The position numbers and the translations under genes are program-made. The notes beneath the pieces were generated by a model, which ran no database searches, was not told the DNA's origin, and saw only the letters and a program-made list of their open reading frames with translations. From positions 39,509,111 through 39,573,110 of the forward strand of contig OY997593.1 of NCBI GenBank assembly GCA_963921825.1: a stretch of DNA of 64,000 nucleotides. The letters are read 5' to 3'. Each line of letters begins with the position of its first letter. Positions within the stretch are counted from its first letter, which is position 1. Of this stretch, positions 10,867 through 22,366 are shown in pieces. Origin of the DNA: Erodium maritimum. Taxonomy: Eukaryota; Streptophyta; Magnoliopsida; Geraniales; Geraniaceae.

Positions 10867-12540
10867 TGTTAGTCTTAGTGCCCGTAGTTCAATCCTAAAT
10901 GTCCAAATGTATATATCATCGTTAGCAATAAAATTAAAGCGGCTTTATATTACTTATGTGTTGGAGTAATATATCGATGTGTGCTCTGATCTATGCCCAC
11001 CATGCGAATAGAACCATAGATCGAGATAGATCACACTCGATGGGTCCCTAGTCAACAAAGCTTCACTAGAAGCGACTAGTATGAAAGATGGCTCTTTATG
11101 GCTTACGTTCTGTTAGTCATTGGAATGGGATTCCGGAGTCTGATCATAGATATCATGTGGGACATGGTATTGGACGACCCGCCCTGAATATGTGCCATAG
11201 ATTAAGTCATGAACATATTCAATGTTGTAGCTTGTCATGTATCCTTAGACCAAGGAGTCTTTGTGATCGCTATGTAGTCAACAACTGAGTTTGACCTGAG
11301 CCTAACGTTGTCCGTAACAGGGCTTCCATAACGGCCATGATTGGCTTGGGGACGGGCTACATGAGTGACACGAAAGACGGCTAAGGGATTTATCCCTCAT
11401 ACTAAGGTATGGGAAAGATATCGGTTCTCGGCCACTTGATCGAGAGTGACTGGAAGAATAGCATGGCCATGCACATGATACTGGGTATCATATCTTCAGT
11501 CATCTCACATATCAAGGAATGGTGATTGAGAATAATAAGGATGACGGCTCTATGCCTTATCTCAATCAGGATATCGGAGATCAAAGGATAATGAAAGGGA
11601 CGACGGAAAGGTTAGAATCGACATGGTCGATTCATTATGCAGTGTCAAGCAATACTAAAGTCTCGTTAGTTGCCACTTAAATAGGATCAAGTAAAATGGG
11701 ATTTTACGTTGACCTATTGACATGCATCAACCTAAGGGTCACACCAGATGGTGAAACTCATTGACACATTTATGGAGAATGACCAAAAGGGAGTTGTCTC
11801 GGGACATGACTAAAACTGGGTTTTGGGTCATGTGCCCGTAAGTGAATAGGACATTACGAATCGAGACAAGGCTTGGAGTCTTGGGATAATGTTGGACATT
11901 TCCGGTATGGAAGGCTTGGAGGCGATGAGCGCATCACGGGACCTCGTTGGGAATGCCCATGGGCCATGTTCCAAGAGGCCCATGAGAGGCCCATGCAACC
12001 AAGGACCATGGAACTAATTAATCAAGTCTTGATTAATTAGTACTAAGTAAGCAAGACAAGGATTAAGGTGTTGGTGATTCACCACTTAACCCCATCTTGT
12101 CTAACCATACTTTGTCCTATTTACACCTTACTTGACACCATACTTGTCTCATGCCTTTAGTTGGACAAGTATGAGGTTTGTTATGTTTAAGTCATCTTTT
12201 TTCAACATAACAAACACAAGACAAGAATACGAAACACAACTTCTCTCCCTCTCTCCCCACAATTTTGGGTTTGGCAAGCTCCCACCTCCATTTTTGTGTT
12301 CTTGAGTCCTCAAAGAGAAGAACTATGTGGCTTTGATTCCCATGCGGATACGTAGGCGTCTTGGAGACTCAAGCCAATCATTTGTTACCCGGTGTTCTTG
12401 TTTTGGTAAGAAATAGTGCTGAATTTTTCTCTTGTGAATCCATTCTTTGTTAGTTGTTTCATGATTTTAATCGTCTCTTGGTTTTCATTGATTTTCCGCT
12501 GCGAGTTGGTTCATCTCCAACCCTACCTCGAGACCCAACA
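10867..12540 (+). repeat. LTR copy A, 1674 bp, plus orientation, no TSD
   Basis: It starts TGTTAGTCTTAGTGCCCG and ends CGAGACCCAACA. It is an inverted copy of the solo LTR at 16778-18465, matching along its full length. The flanks are CGAGC on the left and TCAGG on the right, so there is no target duplication. It interrupts the LINE derivative at 10188-13553. A 66-codon frame inside (MALYGLRSVSHWNG...) is present in both copies and is explained by LTR identity, not by a gene. No gag or pol is attached, and the lineage is unassigned. Confidence 0.8.
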
Positions 12541-13117
12541 TCAGGCTCCCGCTCCCAACCTAATGCCTCCCCATCTCCACCAGCCCTGCCAAAGGAGTGC
12601 GACGGCACCCCAACCGACCGTCTGACGCGTGGGCGAGGCGCTCGTGCAGCATTGAAGCGCAGCAGTCCTCGCTGATACGCCGGGAGATTACTTTGAGGAT
12701 ACCGGGTCGACGACGAAGTCCGGGCTCTCCTCCAAGCCGTGGTCCCCATAGTAGTCGGTGCCTCCATCCTTGAGGTCAAAGGTAGAGAGCCACCACCCCC
12801 ATCAGCAGTATCGGGGCCGACCCTGCTGAAAGGTATCCAAACCCTCCTCCGCCTCCCTGTCCAGCCACGTCGGACGAACATGGAGGAGACTTCCACCGTA
12901 CTCCTTCTCATCCCATAGTGATTGCAAATCAGACGCTGAAGTCGGGTTTTCATCACCGTGACCGAGGAGAACGCTGAGGTTTCCGTCACGTCCCTCATCG
13001 TCCCCGCCTTCATGAAACGAGGGGGAATATCCTGTGTAGGCGCACCTCCATGTCGTGTCCCATTCAACCCAACCACTAGAGTAAGGCCGTGGTGGGCCCA
13101 AGGAGATGGGTTAGGGT

Positions 13118-13486
13118 TCAGCGAAGCCGCGCTGCCTCGTGACGTGAGTCGGAAGGCATTCGAGCCCCCCGCACCAGTGCATCCCGAACTAGGGCACCAA
13201 GCGGCGGAGACGGGGATGGGTCAGGAAACTCAGCCGACATCAGCTGGGAAGAAAGTTGTTGTCCCAAAGCGATCGGGCTAGACGTCGGGGAGACCGTGGG
13301 AGGGATGACGAGGGAAGAAGAAGACGGAGGGATAGGGATGGGGATCCAATCCCATAGATATATACCCCCCGCACCAGGCGTGGTCTGCGAGGGGTGCGAC
13401 CCGATGGGACAGATGAACATGGGGTCTACCAGTCCGACAGCGGCTGCAGGCGTTGCGGGGACGACGGTGGCAGGTAGGAACTCCAT
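13118..13486 (-). pseudogene. proline/serine-rich ORF1-like start of the LINE derivative
   Basis: 122 codons from ATG at 13486, beginning MEFLPATVVPATPAAAVGL and rich in Pro, Ser and Ile (WDWIPIPIPPSSSS). Low-complexity N-termini of this kind are common in plant LINE ORF1 proteins. Coding traces continue below 13100 in shifted frames (for example FHEGGDDEGRDGNLSVLLG), so the frame is broken. No RNA-binding domain is visible in this piece. Confidence 0.45.
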
Positions 13487-13618
13487 AGCGGCTATGGGCT
13501 AGGGCTAAGGTTAGTATCTCAAGAAGACAGTTTTTTTACAAGTGATGGGTTTTTACTTGATTTATTCTTTAGTCAGATAAACTTTTAAGTTGTCTCTATT
13601 TTATTATATATTTCCTTT

Positions 13619-14021
13619 GGTACAATTCCACTTCAATATCCTAAATTTTTCATATTTCACTTAGAGTCCTCTGAATCTTTTTTGTGTCACTTCAGTACAT
13701 AAACTTTCATTAATTCATTTAGAATACTCTAAATCTTTTTTGTGTCACCTCAGTACCCTAAAATTTTATTAATTCCAGTTTAGTACCCACCGTTAACTTT
13801 ACCTTAAATTTGGTTGTTAATGAAGAGTATTATGGTCATTTTACCTATTTTGGATGGAAAACCAGATGAAAAGTTAATAGTGGGTACTAAATAGAATTAA
13901 CGAAAGTTTAGGGTACTAAGGTGACACAAAAAAGATTTAGGGTACTGAGGTGACACAAAAAAGATTTAGGGTACTTTAAGTGAAATATGGAAGATTTAGG
14001 GTACTAAGATGGAGTTATCCC
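13619..14021. mobile_element. foldback MITE, family 2 (about 400 bp)
   Basis: The two halves are inverted repeats built from CCTAAATCTTTTTTGTGTCAC and CAGTACCCTAAA motifs. The right end is GATGGAGTTATCCC at 14021 and the left end begins near GGTACAATTCCACTTC. The architecture resembles the family at 8997 but the sequence differs. The left terminus is decayed and I could not establish a target duplication. Confidence 0.6.
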
Positions 14022-14127
14022 TTCTTTTAAACATATCGTCGGAATTTTTATTGATACGAAAGTTAAATTATAAATAGGAGAACATGTAACAAAAAAAAAA
14101 TAAAAGACATGTAATAAAAGCGTGAGA
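14022..14127. other. AT-rich spacer
   Basis: No gene or repeat recognised. An A-run occurs near 14093. Confidence 0.4.
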
Positions 14128-15240
14128 CTATTTTTTAACTTGTATGTGTGGAATGTTTGACCCTATAATATAACACCCGGCTATACTAAGACGTAAAAGA
14201 AGGAAGAAGACTCCTATTGTTAGGCAGATACCAATGAACTTCAATACGTATCTTGATTTGACCTGACATTCTTCGAGATAAATTAGTAGATGTTCTAGAT
14301 TGCATAGAATGTTAGGAAGAACTCTAGAAAATGGAGGGATTAGGGTTTCAGGCTTACACCGAGCATAGCAGGATGGAATGTGCATCCCCACACACACTTC
14401 GTTGCACTGATAGCCACTCATTTTCTTTGGTGAGACTACTTCGCAGACCTCGCCTCTTCCTGCTTCGGGGAAGCTTGGGTCTTGGCCGGTGTGGGATCAT
14501 CCAAGCTTCTCTTTTTCGGGGCTTGCACTATGGCTAACACTCTCTCGTCCTTAAGTTTAAACTTGGTGACCCCTCTCCGTGCCTGACGGGTGGTTGGGGC
14601 CTCCGCGGGAATGAGAGGGATAGTCGTCTCACCCTTGCCAAGTAGGACACTTTCTTGTTTTGGGATGAGCCGAGTTACCCTTCCAATCATCGATCGCCCC
14701 TCGATCATCGGGGCCAACGAGGATGGTTTAGGAGAGTATGGTCCACTCATCCTACTTCATGTGTGTGTCATTATCTTAGGCGGGAGGTTCCGCATCACTA
14801 CTAGGGTTGGCGAAGCTAAAGGGGAAACACTAGGAGAGACAATCGGTTGTGGTTCCATGAGAGTTGGCGGGATATGGATACTATGTACCCTTCATCCCTA
14901 TTAAAGCGTATGGCTGGTCAGAATTGGTTCCGAACAGTCCCTCCTAATACATGACTTAATGTGAGGGATTTCTGGAGCCATAAGGAAGATATCGTACTTA
15001 GGCTGACCCGTGGTTAGTTTGGGTCCCTACGACGACATTCATTCTCCATGTGGCCAATGCACCCACAATTAAAGTAGAAGACTTGGAGGCGAGCATATTG
15101 GATCCTGACCAGGATCGACGTCTTTTGATTATGTATGGTTACTCGGGCTTTGCACAAAAGAGGTGTTGTTATGTCCTTCTAGAATCGGACCTAGAGAATG
15201 CCGCTAGACCCCAAGCCTAAGGTATCAGTCCCGATATCCA
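14128..15240 (-). pseudogene. LINE ORF1 remnant with CCHC zinc knuckle
   Basis: On the minus strand, 15078-15034 reads FNCGCIGHMENEC, the conserved part of a CCHC zinc knuckle. The first Cys has become Tyr. Just before it stands ARVTIHNQKTSILVRIQYA. Together these match the knuckle region of plant LINE ORF1 proteins of the DUF4283 type, which coat element RNA. Further along the same strand are a charged linker (14750-14436, ending SPKQEEARSAK) and a segment at 14421-14128. A related segment lies at 31700-31422 (compare CVGMHIPSCYARCK with CMGMYTPPYQCRCK). Frames change several times, so it is dead. Confidence 0.55.
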
Positions 15241-16189
15241 AGAAACCACCTAGCGATTTCCAAATCAGCTAGCCTTTTCCATGCGTAATAATGTCCCATG
15301 GGTAGGGTTGTTCTCTCTTCTTTGTGTTTGATTTCCTTAATTTGAATATGCAGAATTTGTACCATCTGGAATGAATTTCTGGTTTGGTTCTGATTTGGAA
15401 AGAAAATAGGTTCTTGGTCTGATTTGGAAAGACGAACATTTTCTAGTGATTTATCTTTGTGCTTCATTTATACATATGTATTTTGTTCAGATTTAGAAGC
15501 AAGCATCGTCGGTCCCGGTTGCTCTTCTTCTTCTCCAAGTGGGTTTTGAGCGCTGCTGGACCTCACCAGAGCTGGTGTTCATGACGAGGCTGAGAAGACA
15601 AGAACTACGGCAGAGGGTATACAGTCTAGATGGCATTTGTGCTCGTCTCAGATGCATCGTGTTCGTTGTCCTCTCCACTTCTGTAGATTTAGATTTCTTT
15701 TTAAGTTTTTATTTTTATTCGGTTTTAATTGTACTTTTGTTTTTTTATATAATTTTTATTTTGAATTATTTAATCATCTAATTTCCTAACATCTGTAAAT
15801 AAATGGTAAAGAAATAGTTTTTAAAATTATCAGAAAAAAAAACAAATATCAGAAGAAGAAAAAGAAAAAGCAAAAGAAAAACAAAAAGAAATATTAAAAT
15901 GTAAAAAATATAGATTAGAATAAAATAATTATTTGTGAAATTGATATATTAAGAATTTAGTCAAATCTAAAAAAATCAGAAAACAAGTATAGACAAAATA
16001 TTTTCTACTTTTATTGAATTAGTAAAGATATTAAGAAATAAAAAATTAATTAAAAAATAATAATAAGTAAATAAATTAATGATATTATTAATAATTTATT
16101 AAAATGTTGATGAAATTAAATCTAAAACTAAGGTTATAATGGTCTGTTTACTATTAAGTCAAAAGTCAACTAAAATAACAAAGGGTAAA
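15241..16189. other. AT-rich region without clear gene
   Basis: 15241-15700 may hold further decayed LINE sequence; frames of 61-80 codons exist but none is recognisable. 15780-16140 is very A-rich and simple in composition. Confidence 0.4.
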
Positions 16190-16345
16190 ACGGTCATTTA
16201 ACATTGTTCTGTTAGTTTTTTTAACCCTAAAGGCTCAAAACGTCCGTGGATCAAACATTAGGGTACCCAAATGTGTTAAAAAACATAAGGGTACCAAAAG
16301 GTCCGTGGACCGAACATAAGGGTACCATAATGTATTTACCCCTAA
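16190..16345. mobile_element. one arm of a foldback MITE
   Basis: Repeated AAGGGTACC motifs with GGTCCGTGGACC palindromes, ending in GTATTTACCCCTA, look like the right arm of a MITE of the foldback kind. The matching left arm was not found, so this is a fragment. Confidence 0.35.
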
Positions 16346-16468
16346 AAATCTAGGACTAAATGTCCTTCAAGCGTCATGCCCACTTGTTAGAACCATGAGC
16401 TAACAAGTGGGCAAAGCAACGGATTCATGAGAGCTTGTCAAGAATCGTAACAGGAAGCTCTAATAACA

Positions 16469-16629
16469 TGTAAAATATGATTTAAATGCTTTCGATTGAT
16501 ATTGTAATGAGCTTTAATAGTCCTATATATAGGAGATTACAAGACTATAAGAGGAAGTAAATATTACACATTAATATAATTAACAATCATAATAAAATCA
16601 TATCAATTATATTGATTTTGATTTTATCA
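16469..16629 (-). repeat. TRIM LTR, left copy (161 bp)
   Basis: Bounded by TGTAAAATATGATT and GATTTTATCA on the plus strand. It contains a TATA-like CTATATATAGG. The polypurine tract lies immediately to the right. Confidence 0.6.
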
Positions 16630-16777
16630 CCTTCAACGCCCCCTAGAGTTGGAGCATGGAGATTCGTAATGCCCAACATGAAAAAGGAGATTATAAACTA
16701 TCACGACTAATGCCTTTGGATGGTGTAAGTATTATCTCGTCTCGGGCCCGACAATGCAAATGATATATTGTCTCGGG

Positions 16778-18465
16778 TGTTGGGTCTCGAGGTAAGGTTG
16801 GAGATGAACCAACTCGCAGCGGAAAATCAATGAAAACCAAGAGACGATTAAAACCATGAAACAACTAACAAAGAATGGATTCACAAGAGAAAAATTCAGC
16901 ACTAGTTCTTACCAAAACAAGAACACTGGTTAACGAATGATTGACTTGAGTCTCCAAGACGCCTACGTATCCACATGGGAATCAAAGCCACGTAGTTCTT
17001 CTCTTTGAGGACTCAAGAACACAAACATGGAGGTGGAAACTAGCCAAACCCGAAATGGCCATGGAAGAGGGAGAGAAAATGTGTTTCCTATTCTTGTCTT
17101 GTGTTTGTTATGTTGAAAAAAGATGACTTAAACATAACAAAACCCATACTTGTCCAACTAAAGGCATGGGACAAGTATGGTGTCAAGTAAGGTGTAAATA
17201 GGACAAAGTATGGCAAGACAAGATTGGGTTAGGTGGTGAATCACCAACACCTTAATCCTTGTCTTGCTTACTTAGTACTAATTAATCAAGACTTGATTAA
17301 TTAGTTCCATGGGCCTTGGTTGCATGTGCCTTTCATGGGCCTCTTGGAACATGGCCCGTGGCCATTTCCAACGAGGTCCCGTGATTCGCTCATCGCCTCC
17401 ATGCCTTCCATATCGGAAATGTCCAACATTATCCGACGCGATCAATCCCAAGACTCCAAGCCTTGTCTCGATCTGTGAAGTCCTATTCACTTACGGGCAC
17501 ATGACCCAAAACCCAGTTTTGGTCATGTCTCGAGACAACTCCCTTTTGGCCATTCTCCATAAATGTGTCAATGAGTTTCATCCTCCGGTGTGACCCTTAG
17601 GTTTATGCATGTCAGTAGATCAACGTAAAATCCCATTTTACTTGATCCTATTTAAGTGGCAACTAACGAGACTTTAGTATTGCCTGACACTACATAACGA
17701 ATCGACCCTATCGATTCTAACCTTTCCGTCGTCCCTGTCATTATCCTTTTATCTCCGATATCCTGATTGAGATAAGGCATAGAGCCGTCATCCTTATTAT
17801 TCTCAATCACCGTTCCTTGATATGTGAGATGACTGAAGATATGATACCCAGTATCATGTGCATGGCCATGCTATTCTTCCAGTCACTCTCGATCAAGTGG
17901 CCGAGAACCGATATCTTTCCCATACCTTAGTATGAGGGATAAATCCCTTAGTCGTCTTTCGTGTCACTCATGTAGCCCGTCCCCAAGCCAATCCTGGCCG
18001 TTATGGAAGCCCTGTTACGGACAACGTTAGGCTCAGGTCAAACTCAGTTGTTGACTACATAGCGATCACAAAGACTCCTTGGTCTAAGGATACATGACAA
18101 GCTACAACACTGAATATGTTCATGACTTAATCTATGGCACATATTCAGGGCGGGTCGTCCAATATCATGTCCCACATGATATCTATGATCAGACTCCGGA
18201 ATCCCATTCCAATGACTAACAGAACGTAAGCCATAAAGAGCCATCTTTCATACTAGTCGCTTCTAGTGAAGCTTTGTTGACTAGGGACCCATCGAGTGTG
18301 ATCTATCTCGATCTATGGTTCTATTCGCATGGTGGGCATAGATCAGAGCACACTTCGATATATTACTCCAACACATAAGTAATATAAAGCCGCTTTAATT
18401 TTATTGCTAACGATGATATATACATTTGGACATTTTGGATTGAACTACGGGCACTAAGACTAACA
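16778..18465 (-). mobile_element. solo LTR copy B, 1688 bp, TSD TCGGG
   Basis: On the plus strand it begins TGTTGGGTCTCGAGG and ends CACTAAGACTAACA, flanked by perfect 5-bp repeats TCGGG (16773-16777 and 18466-18470). It is the reverse complement of copy A. The clean TSD with a single LTR shows a solo LTR formed by intra-element recombination after insertion into the TRIM internal region. Confidence 0.88.
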
Positions 18466-18697
18466 TCGGGGCTGATGGTGCAAACATCATCCAGTCTTAT
18501 GATCGATAATGTAAATGATATAGAAGGTAGAACACAATTGTGGTTGATGACCACAATAAGGAAGTGAAATAAAATAAAAACAAGGTCTAAATGTCCTCTA
18601 AATGCTCTGCCCACTTGTTGAAACCATAAGCTAACAAGTAGGCAAAACTACGATTCATGCGAGCTTGCAAGGATTGTAACCTGGAGCTCTGATACCA

Positions 18698-18845
18698 TGT
18701 AAAATATAATTTAAATGCTTGTTATTGATATTGCATTGAGGTTTGATACTCTATGTAGGAGATTACAAGAATAAGAAAGGAAATATATATTACACATTAA
18801 TATGATTAATCGTCACAATTAAATCATATCAATTATATTGATTTT
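18698..18845 (-). repeat. TRIM LTR, right copy (about 150 bp)
   Basis: Aligns with the left copy over nearly its full length. On the minus strand its end ATTTTACA is followed directly by TGGTATCAGAGC, the usual copia/TRIM primer-binding site. The outer boundary is eroded. Confidence 0.6.
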
Positions 18846-19499
18846 TAGTTGATTAAAAAAATTTACATGGTATATGAGCTGATTCGGCCCACGACCCGTT
18901 TTCCACCTCCACCGTGTGGTCTGTCATGCCCCAATTTCAGCGAACCGAACTCGGGACGCGAACTTTTAAAACATGAAACACTGAAAACCTGTTTTGAATA
19001 AAACTCTGATATTTCCATTTAATTACCAAAAATAATGATAGTATCTACAATACAAAACGTCCCAACAAGTGGACAAGGTACACATCCGTCACTAGACTCG
19101 ACAAAAGTAAAGACCAGACTCCGCTCCAAGCTCCAAGACTTCAATAGCTAACCTAGTCCGTCCGGTGATCAGTACACGTAGGAAAAGCAGCTAGGGGTGA
19201 GCGTTCGCTCACCTCCACGGATAACAGACTGACTATGGCATAATTAGTAGATAAAGCCAGTAACACAAATACCAAACCCAACCCCGGGACTACCGTCCCC
19301 AACTTAAGTACTCAACTGACCCACAACCCATCACCTTCCTCAACAGACTCGACACTCGTTAATACAGTGTAAACCCGACACAACTATCGACGACCTCCTC
19401 AAGGACACGACAGAAAGACCACACAACGCCAAACAAGATCACAAAGGATCGCACACCAGCTGCTCAGTAACCAATCTCAATCAGGTCAGGGTTCGACCT

Positions 19500-19692
19500 A
19501 TCGCAATTCCTCGACACGAAGTCGGATCAGGCTGTCGACCTTCCAAACTCGCAATTCATCGACACTAAGTCAGATCAGGCTGTCGACCTTTAGAACTCGC
19601 AATTCATCGACACTAAGTCGGATCAGGCTATCGACCTTTAGGACTCACAATTCATCGACACTAAGTCGGATCAGGCTGTCGACCTTTAGAAC
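19500..19692 (+). repeat. 48-bp tandem repeat, 4 units, inside solo LTR copy 1
   Basis: The anchor GACACNAAGTC recurs at 19513, 19561, 19609 and 19657, exactly 48 bp apart, each time with GATCAGGCT(G/A)TCGACC. The related LTR at 32042 carries six units, so the array varies between copies. Confidence 0.85.
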
Positions 19693-19954
19693 TCCCCACC
19701 CCAGGTAACCACAATCACAATCACAAGCAAGTTCAATCACACAGGCACTCAAGGCCACTCAAGACACCTCAACAGTCAAGACTCGGGTTCAACGACCCCA
19801 CGGGCACTAACTGCCACTCAAGACACCTCAACAGTCAAGACTCGGGTTCAACAACCCCACGGGCACTCACTGCCACTCGAGACACACCAACAGTAAAGAC
19901 TCGGGTTCGACAACCCCACGGGCACTCATTGCCCCTCAAGATACCAAATTAAAT

Positions 19955-20145
19955 ACACGGGCTCTCATGGCCACCCAAGACACCAACAATTAAAATACGG
20001 GCTCTCAAGGCCACCCAAACTCAACAACAACTAACACGGGCTCTCAAGGCCACCCAAACTCAACAACAAATAATACGGGCTCTCAAGGCCACCCAAACTC
20101 AATCAAAAAATAACACGGGCTCTCAAGGCCACCCAAACTCAATAA
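19955..20145 (+). repeat. short tandem repeat (GGGCTCTCAAGGCCACCCAA units)
   Basis: About five imperfect units of roughly 35-40 bp built on GGGCTCTCAAGGCCACCC. The matching array in the copy at 32042 has a regular 37-bp period. Confidence 0.75.
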
Positions 20146-22022
20146 TAAATAACGCACAACAACCTCCGGCATACTCGATGCCTCCAACAGTCCTAAGATC
20201 ACTAGTTTTACAAACAACCTCCGGGCATGGTCATATGCCTCCAGTAATTCAATTATCGCTAAGTTCTCTGTTCCTACGACACTACTAAGTGTCACATGCT
20301 GTTCTCTTAAACGCTACAATCCCGTATCATGCTTTTCTAATATTTAAATAATTCTACTCAACCCACGACACCTCGGTGTCACATGCAATTCTACTATTAA
20401 CTTTCCCTAATCAGGGCCGAGGTCCGGCTACTTTTCCCTACCTCGTATATATCTCCAAAAGCGCTCCAACAACACCCGAAGTCCACTCAGTCACTCGCCG
20501 AGCTTCCCTTTGCCTCGGTCCGTAGCACGATCTAACAGAACACAAATTCAAAGTACTTTTAAACTAGTACGAATAAACCGAAAATTAATAAAGCTAACGC
20601 CCAAACGTAACCCCGACAATGCCGATCACTCCCAAACTTCCCAATTACTCGATAATGTCGATAAAAGACCCGTAAAGGCCAGATTCGCCCGACATGGCGA
20701 ATCTGCCCGGGTTTTGGTTAATTGCCTTCCGGGGCTCCAAAAGCCCCCGTTTTCGTTTCTACGGTCTTAGAATATTTCAAGGAACCCAACGCACTTGACG
20801 GAATTGAATTCCGACTTCTAAGTCAAATTATTAACGTTTAAAGTTTCCAAAACCCGTTAATTACAACTTCTCCAATTTAATTCCAAATTTCGATTCGATT
20901 TAGGATAAAAGACCCGGGGAACGTTTTAAACCACCCGAGCATTAAAACCCGAGCAACCGAGCACGTGGGCCCCACCCAAGGGGCTTGGCCGAGACCCTAG
21001 GGTTTGAGGGGAGGGGCTCGGCCACCATGTGGTGGCTGCTGCCTGCTCCGGCCAGCCACCACATGGCCGGAGCTCCTCCCGAGCCTCCGGTCACCGGAAA
21101 ACGTGCCATCACACCCCTAAACACCTCTAAAACGTCTCCAACACCTCCAAAACGTCTCCAACTATCCCCCAAACTCACTACAACCCTAACCCTTAGTTTA
21201 TAACCAAACCCTAGCTTTCAAGAAAATAATCGAAATGACGATCGGTTTAGTAGTTACTCGAGAGGAAGACGAGGGGAAGAGATTTGCTCTTTGCTTTGAA
21301 TCGATCCAAAAGTTGAATAATTCAAAAACCCTAGCTTTCTATTCTTCTCTCTTCTTCTCCTTCTTCTTCTCTCTCTAACTCTCTTCTTCTCTCTTACAAC
21401 TAACAACTAACTAATTTAAAACTCTTTTTTTTCTTTTAAAACCCCATTTTCGGCCATCACTCTCCTCCACACATTTTCCCCCCAAAACTAACACCACCAA
21501 TTAGTTGACAAGTGTCAAGGTGGGTCCCACATCTTTTGGAAAATATCTAGTTGATATTTTCCAATCAGTTTCGCGAAAAACGGACGTTTCGGGTCCCGAA
21601 CGGGCATTTTTCCCAAGAAATTACGAAACTCAACGGGCTACAAGGAAACGGCTCAAATAAGACCGCTGCGACGACGGTTAAGCTTTTTGGATCCCAAACG
21701 GTCCTCGAATGGACCAAAACGTCGCTCGGTTGACTTTTCCAACGAAAAGTCAACATTTCCCAAATTGATCAGAAACTTGCCCTGAGTCCCCTGGAACTCA
21801 TTTTGGTCGATAACGGGGTCAACTTAAGTCCGGTATGACCCTCGGGGTCAATTTAGGTTAAGTTACGTGTCTGTCTTAAAATTTTTTAAATTTTCCTGTT
21901 TTTCGCAGGTTTGACTGACGTTGACCAGAAGTGGTTATTACATGGTCTCCAATCCATATGCAGTTGTCCAGTCCTACTATGGCCCACATGCAGATATCCA
22001 GTCTTACACGTGAGGGAGGGGG

Positions 22023-22134
22023 TGCTGAAGTATGTGTCCCACATCCAAAGTGTATGGACAAATTGAAGAGTTGATAAGGATATTGGGGCCTCTACCCATC
22101 CGTTTGAGCTTTTGGATTGGATTGGACTTTAACA
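22023..22134 (+). repeat. 112-bp LTR, plus orientation
   Basis: Begins TGCTGAAGTATGTGTC after a purine-rich tract and ends GGACTTTAACA. The inverted partner at 22367-22478 has exactly the same length and similar sequence. Confidence 0.6.
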
Positions 22135-22366
22135 TGTAAATTTTGTTTAAAATGGGATACTTATATCAGGTCGACATTCCATAACTAAAAGGTCAACCTT
22201 GTTAGTTGGGTGTGGTCCTAGCCTTTATAAGTAGGTTTTTATTCTTATATTTTTCCGATATAGGTTCAACTTCAATACTCCCCTAGGACTAGACATCTGC
22301 CCATGGACCGGAGACCACATGATGGAGGTGACAAACGGGTCGTGGGCCGAACCAGCTCTAACACAA

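Larger units (their letters stand above)
10188..13553 (-). mobile_element. minus-strand LINE derivative with 13-bp TSD, split by an LTR
   Basis: Exact 13-bp direct repeats TACTTGATTTATT lie at 10175-10187 and 13554-13566. The left one is followed by a T-run, which is the poly(A) tail of a minus-strand retroposon. Removing the LTR at 10867-12540 leaves about 1.7 kb. It has a proline-rich open frame starting 68 bp inside the 5' end (13486) and a 3' UTR, but no endonuclease or reverse transcriptase. It therefore looks like an internally shortened LINE that kept both ends, rather than an ordinary 5'-truncated copy. Confidence 0.75.
16346..18866 (-). mobile_element. TRIM-type miniature LTR element, tandem form, with nested solo LTR
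   Basis: Two direct copies of a block lie at about 16370-16629 and 18600-18845. Each is a short LTR (ends TGTAAAATAT... on the plus strand) whose minus-strand end is followed by a tRNA-Met-like primer site (ACATGGTATCAGAGCTCC at 18698 and below, degenerate at 16469 and below). A polypurine tract (complement of CGCCCCCTAGAG, 16638-16649) adjoins the left LTR. Since a primer site follows both LTRs, the arrangement is LTR-internal-LTR-internal, the tandem form known for TRIMs. The internal part is only about 0.4 kb once the nested LTR is removed. No coding capacity. Confidence 0.6.
18922..21942 (+). mobile_element. solo LTR-like element, TGTCAYGCCCC family, copy 1 (3021 bp)
   Basis: It starts TGTCATGCCCCAATTTCAG and ends GAAGTGGTTATTACA, with perfect 5-bp target duplications TGGTC (18917-18921 and 21943-21947). 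It aligns end to end with 32042-35025. No gag-pol and no internal LTR repeat are present, so a solo LTR is the simplest reading. Long LTRs beginning TGTCACGCCCC are known from Ty3/gypsy chromoviruses of the Tekay/Del lineage; that assignment is from memory. It contains tandem repeats at 19500-19692 and about 19955-20145. Confidence 0.82.

Noticed and set aside
11088-11288. 66-residue frame MALYGLRSVSHWNG, found again at 18044-18244
   Set aside because: It lies within both LTR copies; its conservation follows from the LTR match, and no start context or family supports a gene.
16346-18866. The two TRIM LTRs as the 5' and 3' LTRs of a single full copia element enclosing 16778-18465
   Set aside because: The enclosed DNA is a separate solo LTR with its own TSD, and a primer site follows both TRIM LTRs, which a single element would not show.
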